Positions 33,732 through 64,000 of a stretch of DNA of 64,000 bases are shown in pieces (within the stretch, counting starts at the first letter, position 1; each line of letters starts with the position of its first letter). Source of the stretch: Lates calcarifer (Eukaryota > Chordata > Actinopteri > Centropomidae); contig NC_066845.1 in the NCBI RefSeq assembly GCF_001640805.2, positions 19,718,307 through 19,782,306 on the forward strand. The letters run 5' to 3'. A program made the position numbers and the translations under genes. Below the pieces are notes generated by a model. It did not search any database, had not been told where the DNA came from, and worked only from the letters and a program-made list of their open reading frames with translations.

Positions 33732-36030
33732 CTGTTTCCCCTCAGTTTACATTGTGATTACTGTAAAATTTATGCTGGTTTTTACAGGTGAAGAAATTAA
33801 ACTCTGTGATAGTGGAGAAGAAGTCAGCTCTGGCTCCAATTATAAAAGAACTGAGGTCACTGAGACAGCGGTGTCAGGTGAGCATTGCCCGCATTATAAC
33901 ACCTCTGCTTCAAAGAATCCTCACACAATGATTATTAGTGTTTGCAAAGAAAACTGGCCGTCTATTCAAATGACCACATTTAAATAAAAACCTTCAAAGG
34001 CATAACAAAACATTATTGCCCCCTAATACTCCAAAATGGCATTTTGCATATAGTATATAAAAAATACAGCTGTCACATGTCTCACCTCAAACGTCCCATA
34101 AATTCTCCCCGAAAAGCCAAAGCAAAAACATTAGAATTTTCATATGAGAAAAACATGATAAACTAAACATCAAATCAATTAAAAACACAAATAGTGGGAT
34201 CTTTTTGTGTGCCTACAAGCCCATAAGAGTAAATTTGTCTTGTGTTTGTGTGTTATGTTGGACTGCGTCCATTAAGAATAATTTATACAGTCCATAAATA
34301 AAATGCACAATGGGAAAGCCCCCCACATCACTGAGCTAAAGCAGCGGATTACATTTTCCTACACGTGTTCCCAGAATCACTCTTCCATCTTACTGGGTAA
34401 TGTCTGCTAATGAAGAGCTGCAACAGGAAGACATAAATAGACTTTGTAAGAATTAAACTGCTCAAAAATGCCAGCTGCTTATGTTGATATGAAACGGTGC
34501 TGTTAAGTATGACAAGAGTGTTTGAAATGTGTATTCTTTGTATTTGTCTCAATTCTCACTCAGCACACAGTATGTGAAATCATTTGTCTCTCAGTTCCTG
34601 TGTATGACTGTTTGGATTCTGATCTTAACAGGAGCTAAGCCAGGAATATGAAGAAAAGAAGGTGCAATATGAAAGTTGTGCTGCTGGTCTAGAGAGCAAT
34701 AGATCTAAATTGGAGCAGGTATGGTTATTATCCTGCATTAGACTGAATATAGTCAACAAATAAATTATGTTTATTCAATGTATCTGTGTATAATATTTTA
34801 TGTCTTTGCTAAAGTGGTAGACTGTATCTCTATATTCTCATGTTTTTTCAGGAGGTGAAAGCACTGAGAGAGGAGACAGCACAGGAGGAAAATCAATATC
34901 ATTATATTAACACCATGTCAGAGGCATGTATTTTAAAAAGCTAGTGCATCACTCATCATTATCTCTGTTTTACAAGCCAAATATGGTCCAATTAGAATTG
35001 ATACTCCCAACCTGTGAATAGTGAAATGTTGCAGGGGTGCTGCAGGAGTGGATAAAATGTCACAGCATTTTGCAAGTGACCTGCCCCCAAACACCCACTG
35101 TGACAATAAACCAGATCTCTTCGTCTTTGTCCTCCACAGATCATTGAGATGCAAATACAGCGGGCAGCTGAGGAGATGAAGGCCTATGTGTCCTCTGATC
35201 CGCAAGAGAGGAAGAAGGCCATCAGGTGAGCATGCTGAGCCTGGTCAGCCAGCTGCTTGCAAAATGAGCAGCCTTTTTTTCCTCCAAGACGCTCTTATTA
35301 CAACTCAGTCAGTCAAGCTGCTGCCACTTTATTCTTGCGTACAGCAGAGAGAGCTGTCAGAAACTCATTACCACACCTTGCGATATCAAGATATGCTGCT
35401 ACACCACACCTTTATTTAAAAACACTGGGTGAGATCAACATGGGATATTGTGATGGCTTGCACCTGACTTATGTTCTTCTTCTTCTTTTGTAGGGAAGTG
35501 TACATGAAGAACATTTCAGAGCAGGAGTTACTTGGCAAGGTGAGAAAAGTGTATGTAATTACTGACCTAGCAGATGCCATGGGTCAATATTTGGAAATAT
35601 TCCTCTATTCTGTCAAGAACATGGTCTGAGGATAGACAGGAGAGACAAGAACACTTACAGGAAGCTTACAGAATTGCATTAATGTATTAAAGGAGTACAT
35701 ATTTTTCACTAACATGTTTGCAGTTTGATCTTTTAATACGTTCAGATAGGCTATAATCCATAACCGGACTCATACTCTAGAGTCATTTGCCATTTAAAAA
35801 AAAATTCTATCAACTTACTAATCACTCTTTTCCTTTGTGAACTCCAGAAGTTACGTGAGAAGCAGAAGATGGTGAGAGAGAGCCACAGCGACAACATGGA
35901 GCAGATGAAGATGTGGCAAGACCTGGAGCAGCTGATGGAGTGCAAGAAGCAGTGCTTCATACGAGCTCAGAGCCAGGCATCTATTGGTCAGGTCATCCAG
36001 GAGGGAGGAGAGGATAGGCTGGTGTTGTGA
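22916..36030 (+). CDS. ift81: IFT81, intraflagellar transport protein 81 (complete, 18 coding exons, 676 aa)
   Basis: IFT81 is a core IFT-B subunit that, with IFT74, binds tubulin and carries it along the axoneme for cilium assembly. The exons below join in phase to 676 codons, the same length as I recall for human IFT81. The N-terminal calponin-homology-like tubulin-binding domain covers about residues 1-120 ([20 protein letters not shown]...[11 protein letters not shown]). The rest is almost continuous coiled coil (for example [20 protein letters not shown], residues 174-193), the IFT74-binding part. It ends [16 protein letters not shown]. The first ATG in this frame after the open upstream stretch is 22916, with A at -3. 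Intron 15 is a GC-AG intron. The gene is divergent from bcr and in the same orientation as atp2a2. Confidence 0.98.
23216..23319 (+). CDS. ift81: ift81 coding exon 2
   Basis: 104 bases: [20 protein letters not shown]... Acceptor TTTTAG|CAA; donor GATGT|GTAAGT, phase 2. Confidence 0.95.
23436..23616 (+). CDS. ift81: ift81 coding exon 3
   Basis: 181 bases, [20 protein letters not shown]... to NDTYHQ; acceptor TTGCAG|GAG, donor CAG|GTTTCT. Completes the CH-like domain. Confidence 0.95.
23709..23798 (+). CDS. ift81: ift81 coding exon 4
   Basis: Codons 144-173, [20 protein letters not shown]...; acceptor TTACAG|TAT, donor AGG|GTAAAC. Confidence 0.95.
23960..24035 (+). mobile_element. 3' tail of a LINE/SINE-type retroelement
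   Basis: The segment GCTGCTGCTGTAACAAAGCA, then CAATTTCCTGTCAAGGATCA and AATAAAGTACC, ending in repeated ATTCT units. This order (GGATCAATAAAGTA followed by a short tandem repeat) is the usual 3' end of a common teleost retroposon group. No coding part remains. Confidence 0.7.
24085..24310 (+). repeat. AT-rich dispersed repeat fragment, copy 1
   Basis: Shares ordered blocks (TTCACTGGTTCCAGCTTCTCA, CACTGGTCAGACAAACAAGT, TTTGTGACAGGCATTTTCCC) with copies at 25168-25450 and 41480-41715. Degenerate and non-coding. Confidence 0.55.
24470..24535 (+). CDS. ift81: ift81 coding exon 5
   Basis: Codons 174-195, [20 protein letters not shown]..., coiled coil; acceptor TCACAG|GAC, donor AGG|GTAAGG. Confidence 0.96.
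24821..24931 (+). CDS. ift81: ift81 coding exon 6
   Basis: Codons 196-232, [20 protein letters not shown]...; acceptor CACTAG|GTG, donor CAA|GTAAAT. Confidence 0.95.
24932..25905 (+). other. ift81 intron 6
   Basis: Mostly AT-rich. Carries the dispersed repeat copy at 25168-25450, and TAATCGATT-type fragments of the same family at about 25660-25870. No exon seen. Confidence 0.75.
25168..25450 (+). repeat. AT-rich dispersed repeat, copy 2
   Basis: Contains CTGTATATCTTTGGGTTTTG, ATCAGACAAAATAAGACATT, GAGGATGTCACCTTG, TGATGGGCATTTTTTCTCC and ATTAATCATTTTACTAATTA, in the same order as copy 3. This block order is a very common teleost interspersed repeat. Confidence 0.7.
25906..25990 (+). CDS. 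ift81: ift81 coding exon 7
   Basis: 85 bases, [20 protein letters not shown]... to DANPE; acceptor GTGCAG|CTG, donor AGA|GTGAGT, phase 1. Confidence 0.94.
26526..26689 (+). CDS. ift81: ift81 coding exon 8
   Basis: 164 bases, (S)[20 protein letters not shown]... to LQELEDK; acceptor TTTAAG|GTT, donor AAG|GTCAGG. Confidence 0.95.
26788..26883 (+). CDS. ift81: ift81 coding exon 9
   Basis: Codons 316-347, [20 protein letters not shown]...; acceptor TAACAG|ATT, donor CAG|GTGTTG. Confidence 0.95.
26884..27931 (+). other. ift81 intron 9
   Basis: 1.05 kb. The open frames that run through the exon 9 donor are intronic. No repeat or exon recognised. Confidence 0.75.
27932..28078 (+). CDS. ift81: ift81 coding exon 10
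   Basis: Codons 348-396, [20 protein letters not shown]... to EVIRGDE; acceptor TTGCAG|GCC, donor GAG|GTACAC. Confidence 0.95.
29215..29592. mobile_element. 378-bp TTAA-bounded inverted-repeat element (MITE-like)
   Basis: Outer sequences TTAAAGGACTAGTTCAACG (left) and GCCAAACTATTCCTTTAA (right) are inverted repeats: AAAGGA.TAGTT and about 16 of the first 21 bases. Each is bounded by TTAA, the target size and sequence used by piggyBac- and Kolobok-type transposons. Interior CCCCCTGTTTTCAGTCTTTATGCTAAG recurs near 57865-57895. Non-coding. Confidence 0.8.
30695..30738. repeat. imperfect (CA)n microsatellite
   Basis: CA dinucleotides interrupted by G, CC and CT; in ift81 intron 10. Confidence 0.9.
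31575..31724 (+). CDS. ift81: ift81 coding exon 11
   Basis: Codons 397-446, [20 protein letters not shown]...; acceptor TCAAAG|CTG, donor CTG|GTAACT. Confidence 0.95.
31725..32529 (+). other. ift81 intron 11
   Basis: 805 bases, nothing recognised besides intron sequence. Confidence 0.7.
32530..32658 (+). CDS. ift81: ift81 coding exon 12
   Basis: Codons 447-489, [20 protein letters not shown]... to LDDMSEM; acceptor TTTAAG|CAA, donor ATG|GTGACT. Confidence 0.96.
32659..33787 (+). other. ift81 intron 12
   Basis: 1.1 kb. Ends with a compound TA/TG/TA microsatellite (33635-33726) close to the exon 13 acceptor. Confidence 0.8.
33635..33726. repeat. compound (TA)n(TG)n(TA)n microsatellite
   Basis: About 12 TA, 15 TG, then 18 TA units, flanked by ATTTTATA and TATAAAAT, so the whole tract is close to palindromic apart from the TG core. 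It ends about 60 bases before ift81 exon 13. Confidence 0.95.
33788..33877 (+). CDS. ift81: ift81 coding exon 13
   Basis: Codons 490-519, [20 protein letters not shown]...; acceptor TTACAG|GTG, donor CAG|GTGAGC. Confidence 0.95.
33878..34631 (+). other. ift81 intron 13
   Basis: 754 bases, AT-rich, no repeat or exon recognised. Confidence 0.7.
34632..34718 (+). CDS. ift81: ift81 coding exon 14
   Basis: Codons 520-548, [20 protein letters not shown]...; acceptor TAACAG|GAG, donor CAG|GTATGG. Confidence 0.95.
34852..34923 (+). CDS. ift81: ift81 coding exon 15 (GC donor)
   Basis: Codons 549-572, [20 protein letters not shown]... to TMSE; acceptor TTTCAG|GAG. The donor is GAG|GCATGT, a GC 5' splice site. 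The next GT four bases on would break the frame. Confidence 0.92.
35140..35225 (+). CDS. ift81: ift81 coding exon 16
   Basis: 86 bases, [20 protein letters not shown]...; acceptor CCACAG|ATC, donor CAG|GTGAGC, phase 2. Confidence 0.94.
35494..35539 (+). CDS. ift81: ift81 coding exon 17
   Basis: 46 bases, (R)[15 protein letters not shown]; acceptor TTGTAG|GGA, donor AAG|GTGAGA. Confidence 0.93.
35848..36030 (+). CDS. ift81: ift81 coding exon 18 (terminal)
   Basis: Codons 617-676 and TGA (36028-36030): [20 protein letters not shown]... to GEDRLVL; acceptor CTCCAG|AAG. Confidence 0.96.
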   Translation, partial: KLREKQKMVRESHSDNMEQMKMWQDLEQLMECKKQCFIRAQSQASIGQVIQEGGEDRLVL

Positions 36031-36725
36031 GATGTTGAGGCAGGGTCAACGACAAAGTCAACTACAGTGCATTCACTACACAGATCAACTTAACGTTCTA
36101 CACCCTCCTGTAACATGTCTAAAACTTTACAATATTGTTTTGTTGAATGGAAACTGATTCTGGACACTATGGTACATTCAAATGACCGGTACAAGTTTTG
36201 TTTTGTTGTGTTTATGGGGTTCATTTTTCCCTCTATCTTGTCTGTTACACACTGCCATTGAGTTTCACTTGATAGTATATCTCATGTAACCAGTAACTTC
36301 TGGTGATGACACGGTTTAAGATGTTTTGTAAATCCACAACTTAAAAAACACATGTATCAAGAGGTGTTGCAGGACAGGGGGTTTCACTCTCTCTGGTCCA
36401 CAGGAGACCCCTATTTGACACATCTTTAAGAATACACTTTAAATCAAAGTGTCCGACGATAACAGCATACAAAGTGGTGCACTTAGGATGTGGCCGTGGT
36501 CAACTATTTTTGGCAACAACAACCATGACCTTGGACAGAGTGTCTTGCCAATTTTGGAATTCACTGGGACCACTGTTGCTTTGGACAGTGCTGATGAAAT
36601 AGACATATTTTTCTGCTTGTTTTCGACATTAGACCCTTCTTTCAAGACAACCTTAGTGCTATATAGTTAGATATTTGGTTGTCCATGTATATCTATTAAA
36701 TGTATTTTATATTCATTTTGACTCA
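36031..36725 (+). other. ift81: ift81 3' UTR (end inferred)
   Basis: Follows the TGA. An ATTAAA at 36695-36700 is the first plausible polyadenylation signal, so the end is probably near 36715. Inference only. Confidence 0.45.
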
Positions 36726-60094
<23,369 letters not shown>

Positions 60095-60860
60095 GCCCAC
60101 CTGTACTCTAAATTACTTCCAGAAACTTTGGTTTTGTTTTGTGTTGTGCATGTGTGTTTTGGGCCGCACATCTTACAAGAGCTGCATGTCAGTTAAATAA
60201 TACAAAGACAGGGGCTCATAAAGTTCATACATCCTTTTTATAGAATGGCCATAATAAATGTCTGATGAAAACTAGCCAATCCCACCTCATCAGTCCTTCC
60301 ATTCTCCTGCATGAAGAGCCTTAGGTAATGATACAATTCTCATGCCAATCTTTTTAGACTAAGATCTTAGTACTGTGTACAGTAAATTGTACATTATTCC
60401 ATGGTGCATGTCCGCTCAATCAGCCATCTGTTTTACCAGACTTGTGTAATAGACAATGTATAGTATTGGTAAATAGAATAGACATTCGTCAAATAGTACA
60501 AATGTTAAATAAGCTCAAAAACACAGTTCATTTTTCCTAAGGAAATACTTTTATGGGATATTTAAAAACCAAACAGACTCTTTTTTTTTTTTTTTTGCTT
60601 TGCACTGAGATGTGCGACATGTTTGGAGCAGATTTTGCCATATCTGGGAAGGCAGACGTGCGGTGATGCATACGTTTTACCATGAGAACGGCAGGCAGTC
60701 CCTCAATTGGCATTTTTTTGCCAAACTGCTGTACTGTATTTTCAGAGATGATTGTACAATGTATCACATGAACTTTGGTTTCAGGTAAATAAAACTGTCA
60801 TACATTATGAGTTTACTGAATGTTTTTCCTGATGTTATTAAAGTCATTTGAACCGGATTT
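60095..60860 (+). other. atp2a2: atp2a2 distal 3' UTR
   Basis: Ends by inference near AATAAA (60788-60793) or ATTAAA (60837-60842). A 16-base T run lies at 60581-60596. Confidence 0.55.
60788..60793 (+). promoter_or_regulatory. atp2a2 polyadenylation signal AATAAA
   Basis: Canonical hexamer at the expected distal end, followed by T/GT-rich sequence. ATTAAA at 60837-60842 is a second candidate. Confidence 0.6.
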
Positions 60861-60904
60861 AGTGGAATGTGCAGTCCACCTGTGGATGACTACATTCATG
60901 TCTA

Positions 60905-62022
60905 GTGAGTGTTTAATAATTTTATTTTATTACACTTTAAAAATATGTACAAAATACTATAAACATTTGTCTTGAAATGCTTAAGTAACACTTCCCAACT
61001 TAAAAATGAGTCAATCATTAGGTTATTTTGATACAGAAAGGCAGACTCAAGATACAACGCACAAAATAATAAACATGTACATTACGTGACACAAAACCTC
61101 AAATGTGACAAAACAAAAATAAAGATGATACATTTTAAAGAGCAGCAGAAATATGGTACATTGTCACTTCTTTTTTATAGACCTGCCAGTTGGAGACACA
61201 AAGTCCTGACATATTCACAACCTTTATTGTGATACTTTGATATCTACACTTTGCTTCCTCTGTGCAAACCTGTGAATCTGCTACAACACGAATTAAAAAT
61301 ATTTGCCAGTCCTTCCTGTAAACCTTGTAAATGGTAACCTCAGCCATTTTTGCCCAAACAAAATTTCCCATCACACCAGTTGATTCTGATGGTTGCTTCA
61401 TTGTACATTTCTCATTTCCCATCTTACCTGGATATGCTCTCTATGCAGAACACACCCCCCTCAAAAAGGATGCAAAGCTCTTTTTTTTTTTTTTTTAAAT
61501 ACACTGACACTCACTTTGAGCAGTGATCCATTTATTAAAATAACCACAGACTGGCAGCAAAGATGAAACAAAGAGGTGCTGAAGAAAGAGCCAAAGTAGC
61601 ATCAGTGATATTACTTCACTGTAACAAGCACATCTTCCAACAGGGTGAGCAAAGTTATTGAACTATACGTCTTGATACACTCTGGGGCTGAGTGTCTCCT
61701 GGTCCTGTAAGACTGTACTGAACAGCTGTGTAGATGAGCAAAGATGATGGGAAAACAAAATCAGGGCAAAAATGGCTGAAGTTCCTCACCAAGCTGCATT
61801 TCCATAAAAGCACTGAAGTCCTGCAGTGGTGCTGCAAATCTGCACACCAGTCAGAGTTGCATTGTCAACATCAGTCACCTGGTGTTAACCTCTATGATCA
61901 TGTGAGGTGTGAGCAGTACTGCCCCCGTTGTTCTGTTTGACAACCCTGATGGCTGAAGACCTCCCACAGGCTGCAGTGTGTTAGAAGGTGGTACTGACCA
62001 AGTGTCCCTCAGTGGGCCAGGG
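60905..62022 (-). other. anapc7: anapc7 3' UTR
   Basis: Runs from the TGA (62023-62025) to the signal at 60921. A 16-base A run on the sense strand (61481-61496). No other gene recognised; the frame at 61135-61422 has no family resemblance. Confidence 0.6.
60921..60926 (-). promoter_or_regulatory. anapc7 polyadenylation signal AATAAA (minus strand)
   Basis: TTTATT on the plus strand reads AATAAA on the minus strand, at the far end of the anapc7 3' UTR. Confidence 0.5.
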
Positions 62023-62212
62023 TCACTGCATACCAAACCACTGTTCCTGATCAGCCCACTGAGCTGCTTCACTGTCGCTGCCCTCCAGGTCTCCGTCCTC
62101 TCCGCTACCCTCCATGTCATCACCATCCAGCTCCACTGTGGCGTCTGTGGGGCTCTCCTCTTTCTCCATCTTCTGCATGCCTTCTAAAGACTTCTGGTCA
62201 TTGGGATCCAGG
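62023..62212 (-). CDS. anapc7: anapc7 terminal exon
   Basis: 190 bases, (S)LDPNDQKSLEGMQKMEKEES... to WFGMQ and TGA (62023-62025); acceptor CCTAAG|CCT. Encodes the last TPR helix and the acidic tail. Confidence 0.96.
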
Positions 62213-63950
62213 CTTAGGAAATAAAAATATAAAACACTCAAGAGGCAAAACTATATGAATTATTAGAAGTAAAAGAAATAAAACTAAATGTCAATCAGTG
62301 GTTACCTTAGTGCTATACTGTACTGATCCATGGCTTCTTGGTAATCATTGACAGCAACCAGGAAATCTCCCAACATTCTGTGCAGGACACAATCACTCTG
62401 ATTGGCCAGAGCATTCCGGAGGAGAGCGATCCCTTCCTCATATTTCTGTTCTCGACCTTCACAAAAAACAAAAACAAAAACAAAACAAGACACTTCATTT
62501 CCACGTCCACATTCAGCTGAACTTTCCCTCTATAACTGAATATAATGGTGATGCTGATGTTATAGTCAGATTAAAACTCAGTCAGTAATACTTACTCAGC
62601 AGTTCAGCCTTTTTGACCACAGCCTTGGTGTAGTCAGGCCTCTGGGCCAGAGCTTTGTCCAGCAGGGTTTTGGCTTTCTCCTGGGTCACAGGATCTTCCA
62701 GGCACACTGTGGCAAGGATGGTCAGAGTCTGTGCATTGGCCCCCAGAGTCTTATAGATGTTATTAGCCATCCCCATAGCCTCTCGAATCCCATTAGATGC
62801 CAAGTAACAGTCAATCAGACCTGGGAATAAGACAGTTATGTCAATGCGAGCAAAAACAGAGATGTACTATGTTTGAAAAGATAGAAACAATATACAGACA
62901 CATTAAAAAAAACAAAAACAAATTGCCTTCATAGCAGTCAAGGCGGCAGGGTGCCAAACGCATAGCTTCTCTGAAGTGGATGATGGCTTCTTGAACACGA
63001 CCCATGTTTCTCAGTGCTGCCCCCTTCAGGAGGAGAGCCTGCACGCTGTTGCTGTTCAGCTGGATGGCCTTGGCTCCCAGGTAGAGGGCTCTGGAGTAAC
63101 GCTTGCTATAAAAGCTGTGACAACTGCACAACAGACACAAATTAAAAAGGATTATAAAAGTATTCCATGTGGCAGATTTTGTCTATTAAGGCTGTTCACT
63201 CAGAGACTCACCCAGAGATCACCCAGGGTTCAGCATGCTGGTCTGAAATATTAAATAATCGTCCTCCCAAGACCTCAACGTCCTCCAGGTGTCCCTCACG
63301 AGCCATCAGGTAGCCATAAACATCCATTCCTGCAAGTGCAAACAACAGATTTGTTACTCAGACAACAGAACATACCATGTTTCCATGTCTCATTTAGGAG
63401 TGATTCATCTAGTGTTTGATAGGTGCAAGCATCTTGAGCTCACAGCACTGATATTGACGGTCAATCAAAACATGAAGATAAGGATTTAACATCAGTTTGT
63501 GACAGATACAAGGTCCATTAATAAATAGTCTCTTGTCCTGCAACACACCTTTGATGAGGTATGGGTCCAGCATCTGGGCTTGTTCAAATTTAAGGATGGC
63601 ATTTTTAGTATCCCCTGCCCTGAAGTAGACATCTGCCAGGCTCACCAGGAGGTCCACGTTGTCCCGCAGGAGAGATTTTTTCTCCAGAGAGCTGAGACAG
63701 GGGGAGGGAGGGACAGAGACAAACATCACATAACCAGACTGTTGCATCAAAAGGCACATTCAGATGCTTGATATGAAAAATGAGTGCTCTGCTCACCAAA
63801 TGGTATTGATGGCTCTTTGATTGTCCCCTGCATGTATGAAGGCATAGGCTTTGATCCAAACAGAGAGCCAGTCCAGGTTGGGGATGCTCTGGATCACATC
63901 CATAGTCATGGATGCCACTTCAGCTCCTTTGACTGATAGAGAGAGAAGAC
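62023..63950 (-). CDS. anapc7: APC7, anaphase-promoting complex subunit 7, C-terminal part (7 exons; 5' part beyond the right edge)
   Basis: APC7 is a tetratricopeptide-repeat scaffold subunit of the APC/C ubiquitin ligase, placed in the TPR arm that binds coactivators. Seven exons (63797-63950, 63549-63691, 63212-63329, 62927-63123, 62596-62820, 62306-62456, 62023-62212) join in phase to 391 complete codons plus a split first codon, ending WADQEQWFGMQ. TPR-type helices are visible, for example SLADVYFRAGDTKNAILKFE, RALYLGAKAIQLNSNSVQAL and ALLLKGAALRNMGRVQEAII. The last 60 residues are an acidic tail (DDMEGSGEDGDLEGSDSE). The N-terminal third lies outside the window. One intron has a GC donor. 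The gene converges on atp2a2, as in human 12q24.11. Confidence 0.97.
62306..62456 (-). CDS. anapc7: anapc7 exon (sixth in window)
   Basis: 151 bases, (S)REQKYEEGIALLRNALANQS... to QYSIAL; acceptor GTGAAG|GTC, donor TAAG|GTAACC. Confidence 0.95.
62596..62820 (-). CDS. anapc7: anapc7 exon (fifth in window)
   Basis: 225 bases, (G)LIDCYLASNGIREAMGMANN... to KKAELL; acceptor TCCCAG|GTC, donor CTGA|GTAAGT. Confidence 0.95.
62927..63123 (-). CDS. anapc7: anapc7 exon (fourth in window, GC donor)
   Basis: 197 bases, CHSFYSKRYSRALYLGAKAI... to RLDCYE; acceptor GTGCAG|TTG. Donor GAAG|GCAATT is GC; no in-phase GT exists nearby. Confidence 0.93.
63212..63329 (-). CDS. anapc7: anapc7 exon (third in window)
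   Basis: 118 bases, (G)MDVYGYLMAREGHLEDVEVL... to EPWVIS; acceptor TTGCAG|GAA, donor CTGG|GTGAGT. Confidence 0.94.
63549..63691 (-). CDS. anapc7: anapc7 exon (second in window)
   Basis: 143 bases, (C)SLEKKSLLRDNVDLLVSLAD... to LDPYLIK; acceptor TCTCAG|CTC, donor AAAG|GTGTGT. Confidence 0.95.
63797..63950 (-). CDS. anapc7: anapc7 exon (first in window)
   Basis: 154 bases, (G)LLSLSVKGAEVASMTMDVIQ... to RAINTI; acceptor CCGGTAG|GTC, donor TTTG|GTGAGC, phase 2. Confidence 0.93.
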
Positions 63951-64000
63951 CTACCGGAAAAGAGCTAAATTAACTTTAGAGTGCTTTGGACAAAAAGATC

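Overview
The window is vertebrate nuclear DNA, and the gene set and repeats point to a teleost fish, probably a percomorph. The evidence is large multi-exon genes with canonical splice sites, protein sequences close to but distinct from mammalian orthologues, short-to-medium introns, and dispersed repeats of kinds that are abundant in teleost genomes. The exact species cannot be told from the sequence. No bacterial, viral or CRISPR-like system is present, and I found no undescribed biological system. The value of the window lies in four gene models that can be resolved exon by exon, and in their regulatory and repeat architecture.

Layout. (1) Positions 1-21071, minus strand: the 5' part of bcr (RhoGEF/RhoGAP scaffold). 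Eight coding exons encode 729 residues: the coiled-coil/SH2-binding first exon, the linker, and most or all of the DH (RhoGEF) domain. The PH, C2 and RhoGAP exons lie beyond the left edge. (2) 21072-22915: a head-to-head intergenic region shared by the bcr and ift81 promoters. (3) 22916-36030, plus strand: complete ift81 in 18 coding exons, 676 codons, the same length as I recall for human IFT81. (4) 36031-38602: ift81 3' UTR, intergenic DNA and the atp2a2 promoter/5' UTR. (5) 38603-60094, plus strand: complete atp2a2 (SERCA2). It has 20 coding exons for the ubiquitous SERCA2b form (1041 aa) and a separate terminal exon for the SERCA2a form (996 aa). (6) About 60905 to the right edge, minus strand: the 3' half of anapc7 (APC/C subunit 7, TPR protein), seven coding exons, converging tail-to-tail on atp2a2.

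ift81 (+), atp2a2 (+), anapc7 (-) is the same order and orientation as human 12q24.11. bcr is on human 22q11, so its position beside ift81 records either ancient linkage or a fish rearrangement. The four proteins do unrelated jobs (Rho signalling, ciliary tubulin transport, ER calcium uptake, cell-cycle ubiquitination). The block is a conserved synteny, not an operon-like functional cluster.

Exon boundaries were fixed by requiring GT/GC...AG sites, continuous reading phase and similarity to the vertebrate families. The summed lengths (676, 1041, 996 codons) agree with the families to within one residue. Two introns use GC donors (ift81 intron 15 and one anapc7 intron). Introns hold several microsatellites, two sets of diverged local duplications in bcr, a near-perfect 46-base hairpin, and many copies of dispersed teleost-type repeats, including TTAA-flanked inverted-repeat elements.
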